DNA of 23,331 nucleotides from a virus, in IMG/VR virus record IMGVR_UViG_3300010370_000256, positions 1 to 23,331 of that record; one strand, given 5' to 3'. The notes under the pieces are model-generated. The model saw only the letters and a list, made by a program, of their open reading frames with translations. It had not been told where the DNA came from and made no database searches. The number at the start of each line of letters is the position of its first letter. Positions within the stretch are counted from its first letter, which is position 1. Shown piece after piece: positions 13,454-21,968 of the stretch. Position numbers and translations under genes: made by a program.

Positions 13454-16400
13454 ATGGCTAAAAAAATATGTTGTTGTAAAGATGAAACTCAACCACCAGT
13501 TGCTTTAGAAAAACACTATATTGCAATACCTTGTTGGGAATATAATTCCAATATCTATTCGGATATTACATTAGGAATTAAAAATCTTTATAGATATCCA
13601 ACACAATCACCAGTAAATCCTTCTGTTGTAGCTGGTTTTACAAATCCTGTAAAAATTACATCCATGAGTACTGTAAATGGTACTTATGTATGCAGTCCAG
13701 ATTATGACAGAATGAGTAGAGTTATGCTCAGGGGCGGTGGTGGAGGATCCAACACTGGTGGATCTGGTGGAAATGGGGCGTATATTGATGCTAATATCGT
13801 GCCATCAAAAATAAATCCACAAGCAAATCAAATAGGATATTTTATTGGTGCAGGCGGAACTGGACCGATTCTTCCATATGATTTTAGTGTAAGCACCACC
13901 ACGATATTATCTGGAGGACCAGCTCAACCAATGTCTGGTAGAGGTGGAGCTGCTGCTTCAGTGGGTCCAAACAGTACCTCACCATATTTATTTTTTGCTG
14001 CTGGTGGTGGCGGGGCTGGTTCTACCACAGGAAGTAATGGTGGCCACGGTGGCGTAATAGAGGGTCATGATGGACTTGGTGACAGGCCAGGAATAGGTGG
14101 ATCTCAATTGTACGGTGGTACATTTGGAGATACACAAGCTTTTAGAGGTTCTTTTCCAAGCCCATATATTGGTGGACGTGGATCTTACAGCTGGTTACCT
14201 ACAGTAGATCCTACTTTATCAAATACAAGTGGAGGTGGTGGTGGTGGTGGATGGAAAGGTGGTGGTGGAGGTGGTCAAAAAAGCGGAGGTGGCGGTGGGT
14301 CTAGTTCTCTAGAACCATATTCACCAACCCAAACAACCTATCCTGACAAAATTGAAGTTGTAGTTGGTGCAGATGGAACAAATATTGGTCCAGGAAATAG
14401 ATGCTCTCCATATTTTACTTTTAATTATGATCCTGGATTAGGTGCAAATAGATCTGGCAGATATATTGCTGGTAATACATTTTTTACACCATATAGAGGG
14501 ACAAATTCACAGGTAGCATCTTATTTTAAAAAGAGATGGTGTGTTGGTAGTGAATCTCAAAGTACAGAATATCCTTGGGGAAATGTTACAGGAGTACTTT
14601 CTGATACAGAACCACTTCATATCTGTTTAACCCAAGCACAGTATGATGTTATAATTGCAAATATGCCCGGAGAGGCTGCACCAATCGCAAATACGTCACA
14701 GACACCATTAAAGGGTGTAAGATTAAGTTTTGAATTAAATCAACAAAAATATATACTAGCTCAAATAAATGATCTTAACTGCAAAGATACACAAAATCAT
14801 TATTCTTGCACTTTAAGTTGCGAGTCAAACTTTTTAGAAGACGGAACTCCATCAAATGTTAAATTTTATATTCCATCAGTTAATTTTGGTACTATAAAAG
14901 ACTCAGTAAATTGGTTTAAAGCTAATTGGCCAACTTATGATTTTAGAAATGTTACAAGTTGTTGTGATAAAATTGTAGCGGAGCCAATTTGCATAGGTGG
15001 TTATGGAAATTATTGCACGGGTACTGTAGATGTTAATACAGGTGTTGCTAGTGGTTGCTTATGCGATAGACCTCCACCACCACCAATAACATCTGGTAAT
15101 AAACCATCTGGTGTAAATGGAGCCTACATACATAGAGCAGAAAATGGCTGGTATTTTTTATGTCTTCCAGCTTTTGGTTGGGCTAATTATGGAGATTCTG
15201 AAATTGTACAGAGATATACTAATGACAGAGATGATGTCTATTCTCCAGTATTAAATTTTACTGATGTACTTTCACCAAATATTACTGCAAATGCACCTAG
15301 CATAAATTTAACAACACTGCAATCAATTTACTGCCAAGATAGTGGTGGTGGTCCAAATACATGTACAAATCAAGGCACTAATTGGAGCGAAGAAGATTGT
15401 AAACCAATATTATTAGCAAGATATCCATATCCAGATTTTTATGGAATAAATTCACCTGTCTATGTTAGTTCCGGCGGTGGGTTTTGCATGAGGGGATGTC
15501 AGGGGTATGCAACCTGTTCAAAACCAGAGGGAAAAGCCCAGGGAAGCGCCGGCGCAGGAGAAGAAATGATAGCCATAGATGAAACAGGAAACAAGTCTGA
15601 TTATTGCAAATATTTTGATCCTGACGCAGAAAATTGTGGTAATATTGCTTGTACTTATTCATTATGCGACCCAGTTCCAGAATGTTGTACCGATGGTTGT
15701 GGCTGTCTGTGCCCAGATCCTAATTGTGTTCCAGATGTTGATAATCAAGGTGGGGGTGGTCAACAATTTAAATCTAGCAACAAAAAAGACATATTAATTT
15801 CATACACAGAACAATCTACCTCAGTTTCAAGTATTAATAAAAAAACAAAAACAATAGAAGAATTAAATATTGAAAAAGAATTTAGTGAAACCGCTGGAAA
15901 TTTAGCAACTATAAAAAGAATTGTTCAAGATAATGGACAAATAAAATATGTTATTCCTGAAACTACTTCATATTATTATAATGAAGAAACTGAAACTATA
16001 CAAAATAGAAGTTTAAGTTTAAGTTTAAATCCATGCGCCGGTGGAAATGGTCCGGGGCAAGGAGCATTTTGTGCAAATGGTGACGAAACTTTACAAGTTA
16101 AAGTTGTTAATATAAAAAGAGGTTGTGCTCCCCCCTGTGCGTTTGCAAGTTGTACAATTCCCCCATATACATGTAACCATTTATGTTCTTGTGTATGTAG
16201 AATAAATGTTGGTGCCAACGGAGGTGAGCGAGGATGTGGAGTAAAGGAGCTAGAATCATTTGAAGCAACATTGTGTTACAACCAACAAAAAGTTGATAAA
16301 ATAGAATCTACAGAAATTTTTGAAATAGAATTTCCACTATGTTTATTTCCAAATGTTGGTTTAACAAATGAACAACTATTAATTGAAATAAAAAAATATA

Positions 16401-17389
16401 TACAAATAACAAATAATGTTAATAAAACTATAAATTATAGTTTTATATACCCATCAATGCAAATTAGCGGAATATCATTAAAAATGTGCCCACTCACTGC
16501 GGGGAACTTTGAAACTAGTTCGTTTGACATGTTTATAGGTTCAGCATCACCGGAATCAATTGTGGGTAAAATAAATTCATGTTTATCAGGTATTTCTGCC
16601 AGATTAATAACACCCGAACTTGATGAAAAAAAATATTATTGGTTTGGTAAAAGATTATTTACATACTATTATACTGATGAGAATAATGTTGTAAAACCTG
16701 GTTATTCCCAAAAGCGCGGAGATACTTTAGAATTTAGTAGAGCTTATAGAACAACAATTGGTTCAAAGGCTGTAGTTGTTTTTAAAGCAGTTTCCAATGA
16801 AGCTAGAATTTTTGAAGGGACTATGGAAGGCAAACCAATTTGTTTCCTTGGAGAGTATTGTGGTTCAGACTTCAAACAATGCTTTCGAGACAACACCCCA
16901 ACTTCTATAAGAGAATGGGCAAGCGGAACTGGTCGTCCAACTATGGAAAAATTAAAAGTAAGAACTACAACTTTGGGTTATTGTGGATCCCAGGGTTCCA
17001 GTACAACACCTTTTGAAATATTTTGTTATGGTGACAATGTATATGGAGAGGAACCCCAAGATCCAGAAAATTATTGTAGTGATGGTCGAGTTGGATGTCA
17101 ATTTTGTTACATGAACGGGTTTACCTGTTTTGCGGGCGATAATGCTAATTGTGATCCAAGTCAAAATAATTGTTGTGTTACTGATTGTCCTTGTAATGAT
17201 GAATGGACTCAAATTGGGTGTCCTGGATCTGCTTTAGGCACATGTACTTGTACATGTAATTGGAATGACCCGTGTTCTTGCGGTGGTATAAATTATGGAC
17301 AAGGAAACTGTGATGCAAATGATTATCAATGGCTAATACAAGTAAAGGCAGATTGCAGCAGTGGTGCAGGAGCTATGAATGTACAATAA
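13454..17389 (+). CDS. Very large Gly- and Cys-rich virion protein, adhesin-like
   Basis: A 1311-residue protein. Residues about 92-286 are glycine-rich with runs of 5 to 7 Gly, as in phage adhesins with polyglycine cores (the gp38 tips of T-even phages) and ALK-type Gly-rich domains. Cysteines are unusually common: MAKKICCCKDE at the start, and clusters near residues 500-535, 740-760, 895-920 and 1205-1290 with CxCxC patterns such as CTCTCNWNDPCSCGG. Between them lie beta-rich parts and two helix-rich stretches (around 785-845 and 960-1000). Cysteines in this number suggest disulfides on an exposed structure or several bound metals. The exact late promoter and clear Shine-Dalgarno imply high late expression. 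A receptor-binding or fibre role is likely but not shown. Confidence 0.6.
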   Translation: MAKKICCCKDETQPPVALEKHYIAIPCWEYNSNIYSDITLGIKNLYRYPTQSPVNPSVVAGFTNPVKITSMSTVNGTYVCSPDYDRMSRVMLRGGGGGSNTGGSGGNGAYIDANIVPSKINPQANQIGYFIGAGGTGPILPYDFSVSTTTILSGGPAQPMSGRGGAAASVGPNSTSPYLFFAAGGGGAGSTTGSNGGHGGVIEGHDGLGDRPGIGGSQLYGGTFGDTQAFRGSFPSPYIGGRGSYSWLPTVDPTLSNTSGGGGGGGWKGGGGGGQKSGGGGGSSSLEPYSPTQTTYPDKIEVVVGADGTNIGPGNRCSPYFTFNYDPGLGANRSGRYIAGNTFFTPYRGTNSQVASYFKKRWCVGSESQSTEYPWGNVTGVLSDTEPLHICLTQAQYDVIIANMPGEAAPIANTSQTPLKGVRLSFELNQQKYILAQINDLNCKDTQNHYSCTLSCESNFLEDGTPSNVKFYIPSVNFGTIKDSVNWFKANWPTYDFRNVTSCCDKIVAEPICIGGYGNYCTGTVDVNTGVASGCLCDRPPPPPITSGNKPSGVNGAYIHRAENGWYFLCLPAFGWANYGDSEIVQRYTNDRDDVYSPVLNFTDVLSPNITANAPSINLTTLQSIYCQDSGGGPNTCTNQGTNWSEEDCKPILLARYPYPDFYGINSPVYVSSGGGFCMRGCQGYATCSKPEGKAQGSAGAGEEMIAIDETGNKSDYCKYFDPDAENCGNIACTYSLCDPVPECCTDGCGCLCPDPNCVPDVDNQGGGGQQFKSSNKKDILISYTEQSTSVSSINKKTKTIEELNIEKEFSETAGNLATIKRIVQDNGQIKYVIPETTSYYYNEETETIQNRSLSLSLNPCAGGNGPGQGAFCANGDETLQVKVVNIKRGCAPPCAFASCTIPPYTCNHLCSCVCRINVGANGGERGCGVKELESFEATLCYNQQKVDKIESTEIFEIEFPLCLFPNVGLTNEQLLIEIKKYIQITNNVNKTINYSFIYPSMQISGISLKMCPLTAGNFETSSFDMFIGSASPESIVGKINSCLSGISARLITPELDEKKYYWFGKRLFTYYYTDENNVVKPGYSQKRGDTLEFSRAYRTTIGSKAVVVFKAVSNEARIFEGTMEGKPICFLGEYCGSDFKQCFRDNTPTSIREWASGTGRPTMEKLKVRTTTLGYCGSQGSSTTPFEIFCYGDNVYGEEPQDPENYCSDGRVGCQFCYMNGFTCFAGDNANCDPSQNNCCVTDCPCNDEWTQIGCPGSALGTCTCTCNWNDPCSCGGINYGQGNCDANDYQWLIQVKADCSSGAGAMNVQ

Positions 17390-18236
17390 TAAATTTTCTT
17401 TCGTAGATGATCAATTAATTTATGGAAATTTAGTACAATGTTCTGTTAAAGGAAAATATTTACATAATATTAATTGCCAATACTGGAATGTGGATAATAA
17501 TATATGTTCTGCGTCGTGTTCACTTAAAAATTTAGAAAATGTTTCTTTTCAAACATGCAAAACATGCACTGATAGAAAAAGTTTTAAAAATAAAAAAATA
17601 GCAACAATAGATCCAAAAACAAAAAAATATATCATAACAGATGTCAACAATTCTTTTTTAAATACTATGAGAAATAAAAATAAAATATTACAAGTAGATC
17701 CATGGTTAGCGCATGAATTATATAAAAATGTTCCGGTTTTTGCAACAGAGGTAAAAGATGGTAAAATGGTAAATGCGAGTAGAGTTGAAAATTCAGAAAA
17801 ACTAGTAAATAAACAAAGTGAAATTATGGCAGAACTAATACAAAATAACCAAAATAATTTGGTAAAAAATCCATCATTTATTGAAAAAACTAAAAATTAT
17901 TTTAAAGCAGAATCTTCTCAAGCCTTATTGGGTAAGGTATCAGAAAAAATATTTAAAAAGCGCAAACAAATCTGCATGGCGTGTGAATTTAGAGTTTCAA
18001 GTGCCAAAAACGCAACAGATTCAATAGGTTGGTGCAAAGGTGGTTGTGGTTGTTCAGTTGGAAATCCAAGAGCAGCATTATCTCAAAAATTATACATGCC
18101 AACTCTTTCATGTCCCAAAGGAAAATTTGGTAAGGAAGAGGGTCGTGGATTTAGTGTTGAAGATGCAGTAGATTCTGGCAAAGGATTTTTTAAATCATTA
18201 GCATCACTTATTAAGGGTCAAAAATCTGATAAATAA
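17379..18236 (+). CDS. Cysteine-rich protein with C-terminal CxxC...CxxxCxC...C zinc motif
   Basis: A 285-residue basic protein. The N-terminal part has several cysteines (residues 21 to 63). The last 95 residues have ICMACEF, then GWCKGGCGCSVGN, then LSCPKGKFG, a pattern (CxxC, CxxxCxC, CPxGK) seen in small uncharacterised zinc-binding proteins of T4-type phages. The gene starts 11 nt inside the end of the large Gly/Cys-rich gene with GGAG upstream, so the two are coupled. Partner roles (chaperone, capping protein or second fibre subunit) are possible. Its end overlaps the next late promoter. Confidence 0.6.
   Translation: MYNNKFSFVDDQLIYGNLVQCSVKGKYLHNINCQYWNVDNNICSASCSLKNLENVSFQTCKTCTDRKSFKNKKIATIDPKTKKYIITDVNNSFLNTMRNKNKILQVDPWLAHELYKNVPVFATEVKDGKMVNASRVENSEKLVNKQSEIMAELIQNNQNNLVKNPSFIEKTKNYFKAESSQALLGKVSEKIFKKRKQICMACEFRVSSAKNATDSIGWCKGGCGCSVGNPRAALSQKLYMPTLSCPKGKFGKEEGRGFSVEDAVDSGKGFFKSLASLIKGQKSDK
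18228..18235 (+). promoter_or_regulatory. Late promoter GATAAATA for the 18241 gene
   Basis: GATAAATA overlaps the previous stop codon; ATTAT (5 nt) then ATG 18241. A leaderless transcript is predicted. Confidence 0.55.
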
Positions 18237-18240
18237 TTAT

Positions 18241-18777
18241 ATGCTCAAGTTTAAACAATTTTTACTTTTTGAAGATCTTGGAATTGGTCCAGAAGGTGGT
18301 TTAAAAAACCCATCACTAAAAGATAATATTAAAAAAGATAAACAAGAAGAGCAAGATCTTTATAGAAGATGGAAAATGACCGAACCAGGAACAGAAAAAG
18401 ATTTGTTGCGCGATCAATTAATGAAAAAAAGATTTGATATAGCAAGCTCAAAATCTTTAGCTTCTTCAGCAGCTACTACTAAACCCACTGACACTACTGA
18501 TACTGTTGTTATTCCACCGACAATAACTGAGCCAAAAATAACAGGACCAGACGGTAGGCCACTTAGTAAAGATGATGCAAAAACAATGTTAGGTGAATTT
18601 CCCAAAACTTCAGCACCTACATCTTCTTCAAGTATTTCTACAACGCTTCCAACTGGTACTGGTCAAATTTATAACGTATCACCATCTTCCAGTTTACAAA
18701 ATTCTGGTACTAGATCAGATTTAACTAATTTTTCAATAGAACAATTAGGTAAAACTGCAAAATCATATAGATTGTAA
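18241..18777 (+). CDS. Putative capsid-targeted internal protein (T4 IP-type N-terminus)
   Basis: A 178-residue protein starting MLKFKQFLLFEDLG. This is close to the T4 internal-protein targeting pattern (MKTYQEFIAEA), with aromatic at 4, F7, L8 and an acidic residue one position later; L9-F10-E11 fits the prohead protease rule. After a charged helical part (to about residue 65) the chain is Ser/Thr/Pro-rich (residues 75-165) and probably disordered. No enzyme motif is visible. It stands just before the array of proteins with a second type of shared N-terminus. Confidence 0.55.
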   Translation: MLKFKQFLLFEDLGIGPEGGLKNPSLKDNIKKDKQEEQDLYRRWKMTEPGTEKDLLRDQLMKKRFDIASSKSLASSAATTKPTDTTDTVVIPPTITEPKITGPDGRPLSKDDAKTMLGEFPKTSAPTSSSSISTTLPTGTGQIYNVSPSSSLQNSGTRSDLTNFSIEQLGKTAKSYRL

Positions 18778-18787
18778 TTTTTTATTG

Positions 18788-18795
18788 CATAAATA
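18788..18795 (+). promoter_or_regulatory. Late promoter CATAAATA for the 18801 gene
   Basis: CATAAATA, then TATGC (5 nt) and ATG 18801. The element lies in a perfect inverted repeat TGCATA-AATA-TATGCA (18786-18801) that reaches the A of the start codon. Confidence 0.55.
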
Positions 18796-18800
18796 TATGC

Positions 18801-19637
18801 ATGGAAGATTTTGTCTATTACAATAAATGTAAAAAATTACAAAATAGAATAAAACTGTTAGAAAATTTTTTAACAGAATATTATATTCCCCCAACAGAAT
18901 TTCAAACATCACCATGGCCCTCAATACCAACAGGCGAACAGTGGTGGCGGGATCCCAATTTTAATAAACCACAACAGGGCCCACAAGAATCTCCTGATCA
19001 AGAAATAGAAAAACCAGGAACTCCAACATATGTTTGGCCATCTTTGCCAAAATATAAAGTTCCACCAAAAGATTCTGATTATTTTCCACCAAATTATGGA
19101 AATCCAAAAAAACCACCAGATCCCAAATTATATAAACCAGGTGGTGTAAATCATCCCCAATATAGATTAGATTATGAAAAATGGGAAAAGGCTTTTAAAC
19201 TTTGGAAAGAACATTTATATAAATTTAATACTACCCCAGGTGGAAAAAGATACCCATCAACAAAAAATCTTAATTTGGAAAATAATTTTTTACCAAAAAC
19301 AAAAAAATTTAAATCTTGGAATCTTAATGAAATGGCTACAGAGGCGGGTCCGCCAACGGAAATTCCAAATCCTTTTGCACCGAATATGTATCAGCCACCA
19401 AAAGAAAAAGATGATTCTTTAGATTCTTTATTTCCTAGAGGACAAAATTATACGACACGGCCACCTCGTCCAATTGGATATCCCGCAGATTGGGATTGGC
19501 CACCAACAACAGAAGTTACCTGGACTTATAATGGGACAACTTATAAAGTAGGCCCACCAGGATTTTCTATTTGGGTTTGGAATCCAGATCCAAGGAACCC
19601 AAATCAGGGAACATGGTTTTGGAGAGATTGGTACTGA
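18801..19637 (+). CDS. Shared-N-terminus family, member 1: Pro/Trp-rich protein
   Basis: A 278-residue protein. Residues 1-26 (MEDFVYYNKCKKLQNRIKLL...) are a diverged copy of the amphipathic N-terminal helix shared by the next genes, with L-L-E21 and L-T-E26 as candidate gp21 cleavage sites. The remainder is very rich in Pro, Trp, Tyr, Asn and Lys with repeated phrases (WPSIP and WPSLP) and a final aromatic segment (GFSIWVWNPDPRN). Such composition suggests an extended, unfolded or polyproline-type chain rather than an enzyme. It starts a transcription unit of four family members with gaps of 0-8 nt. Confidence 0.55.
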   Translation: MEDFVYYNKCKKLQNRIKLLENFLTEYYIPPTEFQTSPWPSIPTGEQWWRDPNFNKPQQGPQESPDQEIEKPGTPTYVWPSLPKYKVPPKDSDYFPPNYGNPKKPPDPKLYKPGGVNHPQYRLDYEKWEKAFKLWKEHLYKFNTTPGGKRYPSTKNLNLENNFLPKTKKFKSWNLNEMATEAGPPTEIPNPFAPNMYQPPKEKDDSLDSLFPRGQNYTTRPPRPIGYPADWDWPPTTEVTWTYNGTTYKVGPPGFSIWVWNPDPRNPNQGTWFWRDWY

Positions 19638-19639
19638 AT

Positions 19640-20158
19640 ATGAATTACATAACAAATTATTATAAAAATGTATGCAAGCAACTTCAAAATAAAATAAATT
19701 TACTTGAAGTTTCTCTTGGCAATGCAAATTATAATTACAATTTGCCTAAATTTTTTAAAAAATCTAGTGAATTTGACGATGAGGGTGGAATCGGAGATAG
19801 TTTTTTAAATTTGCAAAAATTGCAAAATTTAGCTCCACCGTTAAGCCCCCCAAATACACCAATTAGCCCGAGTAAGCGCGGAACAGTAATTGTAAGTGGC
19901 GGAGCTACAGCAAAATCTATAACATCACCTACTATTCCTGTAAGACCTGGGAAAAAAGGTACTGTTGTTGCAACTGGTGGCTCTAGTTCGGAGTCAATTA
20001 TTGACCCATCAGTTGAACAAAGAGTAAGACTGGCTTCCGGTGAGGTAACACCGGGAACATGGATTCAGCAAAAAGGCTTTGATCCAAATGAAGAAGAAAA
20101 ATTAAAAATTCTTTCTAATTATGATTTACTACAAAAAGTTTTAAAAAGGTATGTTTAA
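19640..20158 (+). CDS. Shared-N-terminus family, member 2: protein with two 26-residue repeats
   Basis: A 172-residue protein when started at ATG 19640, the start shared with its family and 2 nt after the previous stop; a longer frame to 19571 lies inside that gene. Residues 1-24 are the family helix (MNYITNYYKNVCKQLQ) ending at L21-L-E23, a possible prohead protease site. Residues 71-122 are two adjacent 26-residue repeats with P..P..P..(K/R)GTV..(S/T)GG....SI. The end (from 130) is a separate helical part. No enzyme motif is seen. Confidence 0.55.
   Translation: MNYITNYYKNVCKQLQNKINLLEVSLGNANYNYNLPKFFKKSSEFDDEGGIGDSFLNLQKLQNLAPPLSPPNTPISPSKRGTVIVSGGATAKSITSPTIPVRPGKKGTVVATGGSSSESIIDPSVEQRVRLASGEVTPGTWIQQKGFDPNEEEKLKILSNYDLLQKVLKRYV
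19850..20005 (+). repeat. Two tandem 78-bp coding repeats
   Basis: The two units (19850-19927 and 19928-20005) encode 26 residues each with the same order of P, GTV, GG and SI. They are diverged at the DNA level, so an older duplication. Confidence 0.6.
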
Positions 20159-20659
20159 ATGGACTACTTAACAAATTATTACAAAAATCTTTGCGAACAA
20201 CTTCAAACAAGAGTTAATATCCTTGAAGCTGGATATGCTAAAGCCTTGCGTTCTGGTAGTAAAGAAAGAATGGAAAAAGAATTAGCCAGACAAAAATATT
20301 TGCAAAAATTTAAAGAAGAACTTTCAGATAAAGGTATTGATATAGGAACTGAAAACTTTAACACATTGGATCCAGAAGTACAAAGACTTATGAATCCTTC
20401 AGACGCAAAAAGAATGAATCTTGTTAATATCAGAACAGGTAATATCAAAACAGGTACTGACGGAAAAGAATATACTACAGGCAGAAAAGGACATAAAGAG
20501 AACATACAAAATCTTGCAATGCCCTTGGATATAGAATATCCTCTCCCTGGAGGAAAAAGAAGAGTTACCTTAAAAGATCTTCCAGCAGAGAGCCCATTCC
20601 CATCAGACCTACCATTTGGAAGTAGGATGATTCCACACAGCTCAAACGCAACGTATTGA
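20159..20659 (+). CDS. Shared-N-terminus family, member 3
   Basis: A 166-residue protein starting directly after the previous stop. Residues 1-23 (MDYLTNYYKNLCEQLQ...) are the family helix; I21-L-E23 followed by Ala fits the T4 prohead protease site best of all members. The remainder is charged: a Lys/Arg/Glu-rich helix to about residue 55, then a region with RTGNIKTGTDG and GRKGHKENIQN, then a short Pro-rich end. I do not recognise a fold. G+C rises after the N-terminal module. Confidence 0.55.
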   Translation: MDYLTNYYKNLCEQLQTRVNILEAGYAKALRSGSKERMEKELARQKYLQKFKEELSDKGIDIGTENFNTLDPEVQRLMNPSDAKRMNLVNIRTGNIKTGTDGKEYTTGRKGHKENIQNLAMPLDIEYPLPGGKRRVTLKDLPAESPFPSDLPFGSRMIPHSSNATY

Positions 20660-20667
20660 GGGCTATT

Positions 20668-21276
20668 ATGAATTACATAACAAATTATTATAAAAATTTA
20701 TCAGAACAACTTCAAGAAAAAATTTTCAAATTGGAAAAAACTTTAAATGAAGTAGTTCGACCAACTTTTATTCCCTTAACCGTGGCATATGATGACAGCG
20801 GTGATCCACCACCACAGGTAGCGACATTGACCGATGCTGAAGAAGAAGAATTGCTTAAAGTGGACGCTTACGGTGGCAGATACCCAAATAAAGAATACGC
20901 TCACCATGACAGGGCCTGGAGAGCGTATGAAATGGGAATAAGCGACATCAACACCTCATTATTTCTTAACAAGCACAGAGCGAAACAAGATCTACTGGCA
21001 AAAAATACATACCGTGGAAGACCACTCAGCAGCATGCCCGGGTCTAAAACAGCACAAAATCTTATAGCTAATTTCGAAAGATCTTACCAAGATTCACCTG
21101 ATTTGGTGGCCCAAAAAGCAGGAAAAGAAATTCTAAAAAACTTGAGCATGCGCATACTGGATAACTTCCCAGGGGACAAAGAATTCCTGAATGCCGAAGG
21201 AGAAAGAATAGACCGCATTGCAGGCAGAAGACAGACAAAAAACAACTGGCCATTTGGTACATACACGGGAGATTAA
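20668..21276 (+). CDS. Shared-N-terminus family, member 4
   Basis: A 202-residue protein when started at ATG 20668 (MNYITNYYKNLSEQLQEK), the family start; the frame extends upstream to a TTG at 20656 but the family alignment favours the ATG. L26-N-E28 is the candidate cleavage site. The tail has a charged helical part (ATLTDAEEEELLKVDAYGGR), then many His, Arg and Lys residues and a final GRRQTKNNWPFGT. It is richer in G+C than the module and has no known motif. It ends before a bidirectional terminator. Confidence 0.55.
   Translation: MNYITNYYKNLSEQLQEKIFKLEKTLNEVVRPTFIPLTVAYDDSGDPPPQVATLTDAEEEELLKVDAYGGRYPNKEYAHHDRAWRAYEMGISDINTSLFLNKHRAKQDLLAKNTYRGRPLSSMPGSKTAQNLIANFERSYQDSPDLVAQKAGKEILKNLSMRILDNFPGDKEFLNAEGERIDRIAGRRQTKNNWPFGTYTGD
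20678..20721 (+). repeat. 44-bp direct repeat, copy 1
   Basis: Identical to 21992-22035 and lying inside the N-terminal module of two family members; it begins TAACAAATTATTA and ends TTCAAGAAAAA. Other members carry similar but diverged copies (19640, 20159, 21600). Confidence 0.85.
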
Positions 21277-21336
21277 ACCATATTATGCACTTCCAACCAC
21301 CTTGGAGGCCACCGGGTTTTTAAAATTTTTTCGATA

Positions 21337-21372
21337 AAAAATTGGGCCCCCCAAAAAGGAGGCCCAATTTTT
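21337..21372. terminator. Bidirectional intrinsic terminator
   Basis: AAAAATTGGGCC pairs with GGCCCAATTTTT, with an inner CC...GG around AAAAA. It lies between the plus-strand gene ending at 21276 and the minus-strand gene ending at 21389. The stretch 21277-21336 holds no gene. Confidence 0.8.
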
Positions 21373-21388
21373 ATTTTAGTGCTTTTTC

Positions 21389-21553
21389 TTACTTAGTTTC
21401 AACTACTGCTTCAGCAGCCTTTTCAGCCTTGTGGTGCTTCTTGTTGCTGTTTTCTTTAGTTAAAGCAACAAAAAGAGCTAATGCAGCAATTCCTAGAACG
21501 ATCCATTCAATTTTAGTAACCTTAGCCAAAACATTTTTAATTTTTGTTAGCAT
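21389..21553 (-). CDS. Small single-span membrane protein
   Basis: A 54-residue protein below the size of most gene lists. It starts at ATG 21553 after AAGGAAAA, runs through a basic N-terminus (MLTKIKNVLAKVTK), one membrane span (WIVLGIAALALFVAL, residues 17-31) and a soluble tail with KKHHK and an alternating Ala/Lys/Glu helix. The positive N-terminus and charged tail on the other side fit an inner-membrane anchor. It could be a small holin-like or superinfection-type protein; nothing proves either. It stands antisense within the shared-N-terminus array and ends at the terminator 21337-21372. Confidence 0.65.
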   Translation of the reverse strand: MLTKIKNVLAKVTKIEWIVLGIAALALFVALTKENSNKKHHKAEKAAEAVVETK

Positions 21554-21570
21554 AATATTTTCCTTTTACA

Positions 21571-21578
21571 TATTTAGA
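21571..21578 (-). promoter_or_regulatory. Late-type promoter TCTAAATA for the membrane protein gene
   Basis: Minus-strand TCTAAATA, 6 of 8 matches. It would leave about 12 nt of leader with AGGA before ATG 21553. Confidence 0.4.
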
Positions 21579-21586
21579 ATCATTTT

Positions 21587-21594
21587 TATAAATA
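21587..21594 (+). promoter_or_regulatory. Exact late promoter TATAAATA for the 21600 gene
   Basis: Full consensus match, then ACTTT (5 nt) and ATG 21600. No Shine-Dalgarno sequence; a leaderless transcript is predicted. Confidence 0.7.
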
Positions 21595-21599
21595 ACTTT

Positions 21600-21926
21600 A
21601 TGGATTACCTAACAAATTACTACAAAAATTTGTCTGAAGAACTTCAAATAAGAGTAAATTATCTTACCTTCATATTAAATGAAGCAGAAATGCCATTTTC
21701 AAGATACGATAATGCAAAAAATGATCCGTATCTTACAGGAGAATATCCAAGAACAGATTGGCTACCGGATCCCTATCCGGGAGATCGATATGGTGACCAA
21801 GACGGGCTGGAAGACTGGATTACAATTCCAAGAATCAAAAAACCCCGTGGCCCCGGATTCAAACCAACGGTCTGGGATCTTGTGATAGATCGTTGGGAGA
21901 ACAAGAAGAAAAAGAACGTACAATAA
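21600..21926 (+). CDS. Shared-N-terminus family, member 5
   Basis: A 108-residue protein. The frame is open upstream to 21342, but that part is antisense to the membrane protein gene; the family start at ATG 21600 is chosen. Residues 1-28 are the helix, ending L26-N-E28 followed by Ala, a good prohead protease site. The tail is short, acidic and aromatic with PYLTGEYPRTDWLPDPYPGDR and a C-terminal WDLVIDRWENKKKK. No known domain. It has its own exact late promoter. Confidence 0.55.
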   Translation: MDYLTNYYKNLSEELQIRVNYLTFILNEAEMPFSRYDNAKNDPYLTGEYPRTDWLPDPYPGDRYGDQDGLEDWITIPRIKKPRGPGFKPTVWDLVIDRWENKKKKNVQ

Positions 21927-21968
21927 AAAATAAAAAATAACTTAAATTTTATATCATAATTGTCTGTT

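Noticed and set aside
14220-14310. GGTGGT-rich DNA as a possible repeat array or CRISPR-like element
   Set aside because: It is the codon run for the polyglycine part of the large virion protein; there are no spaced identical repeats.
21342-21599. Upstream extension of the 21600 gene with a hydrophobic N-terminus
   Set aside because: It is the antisense of the small membrane protein gene and its terminator; the family start at 21600 has its own exact late promoter.
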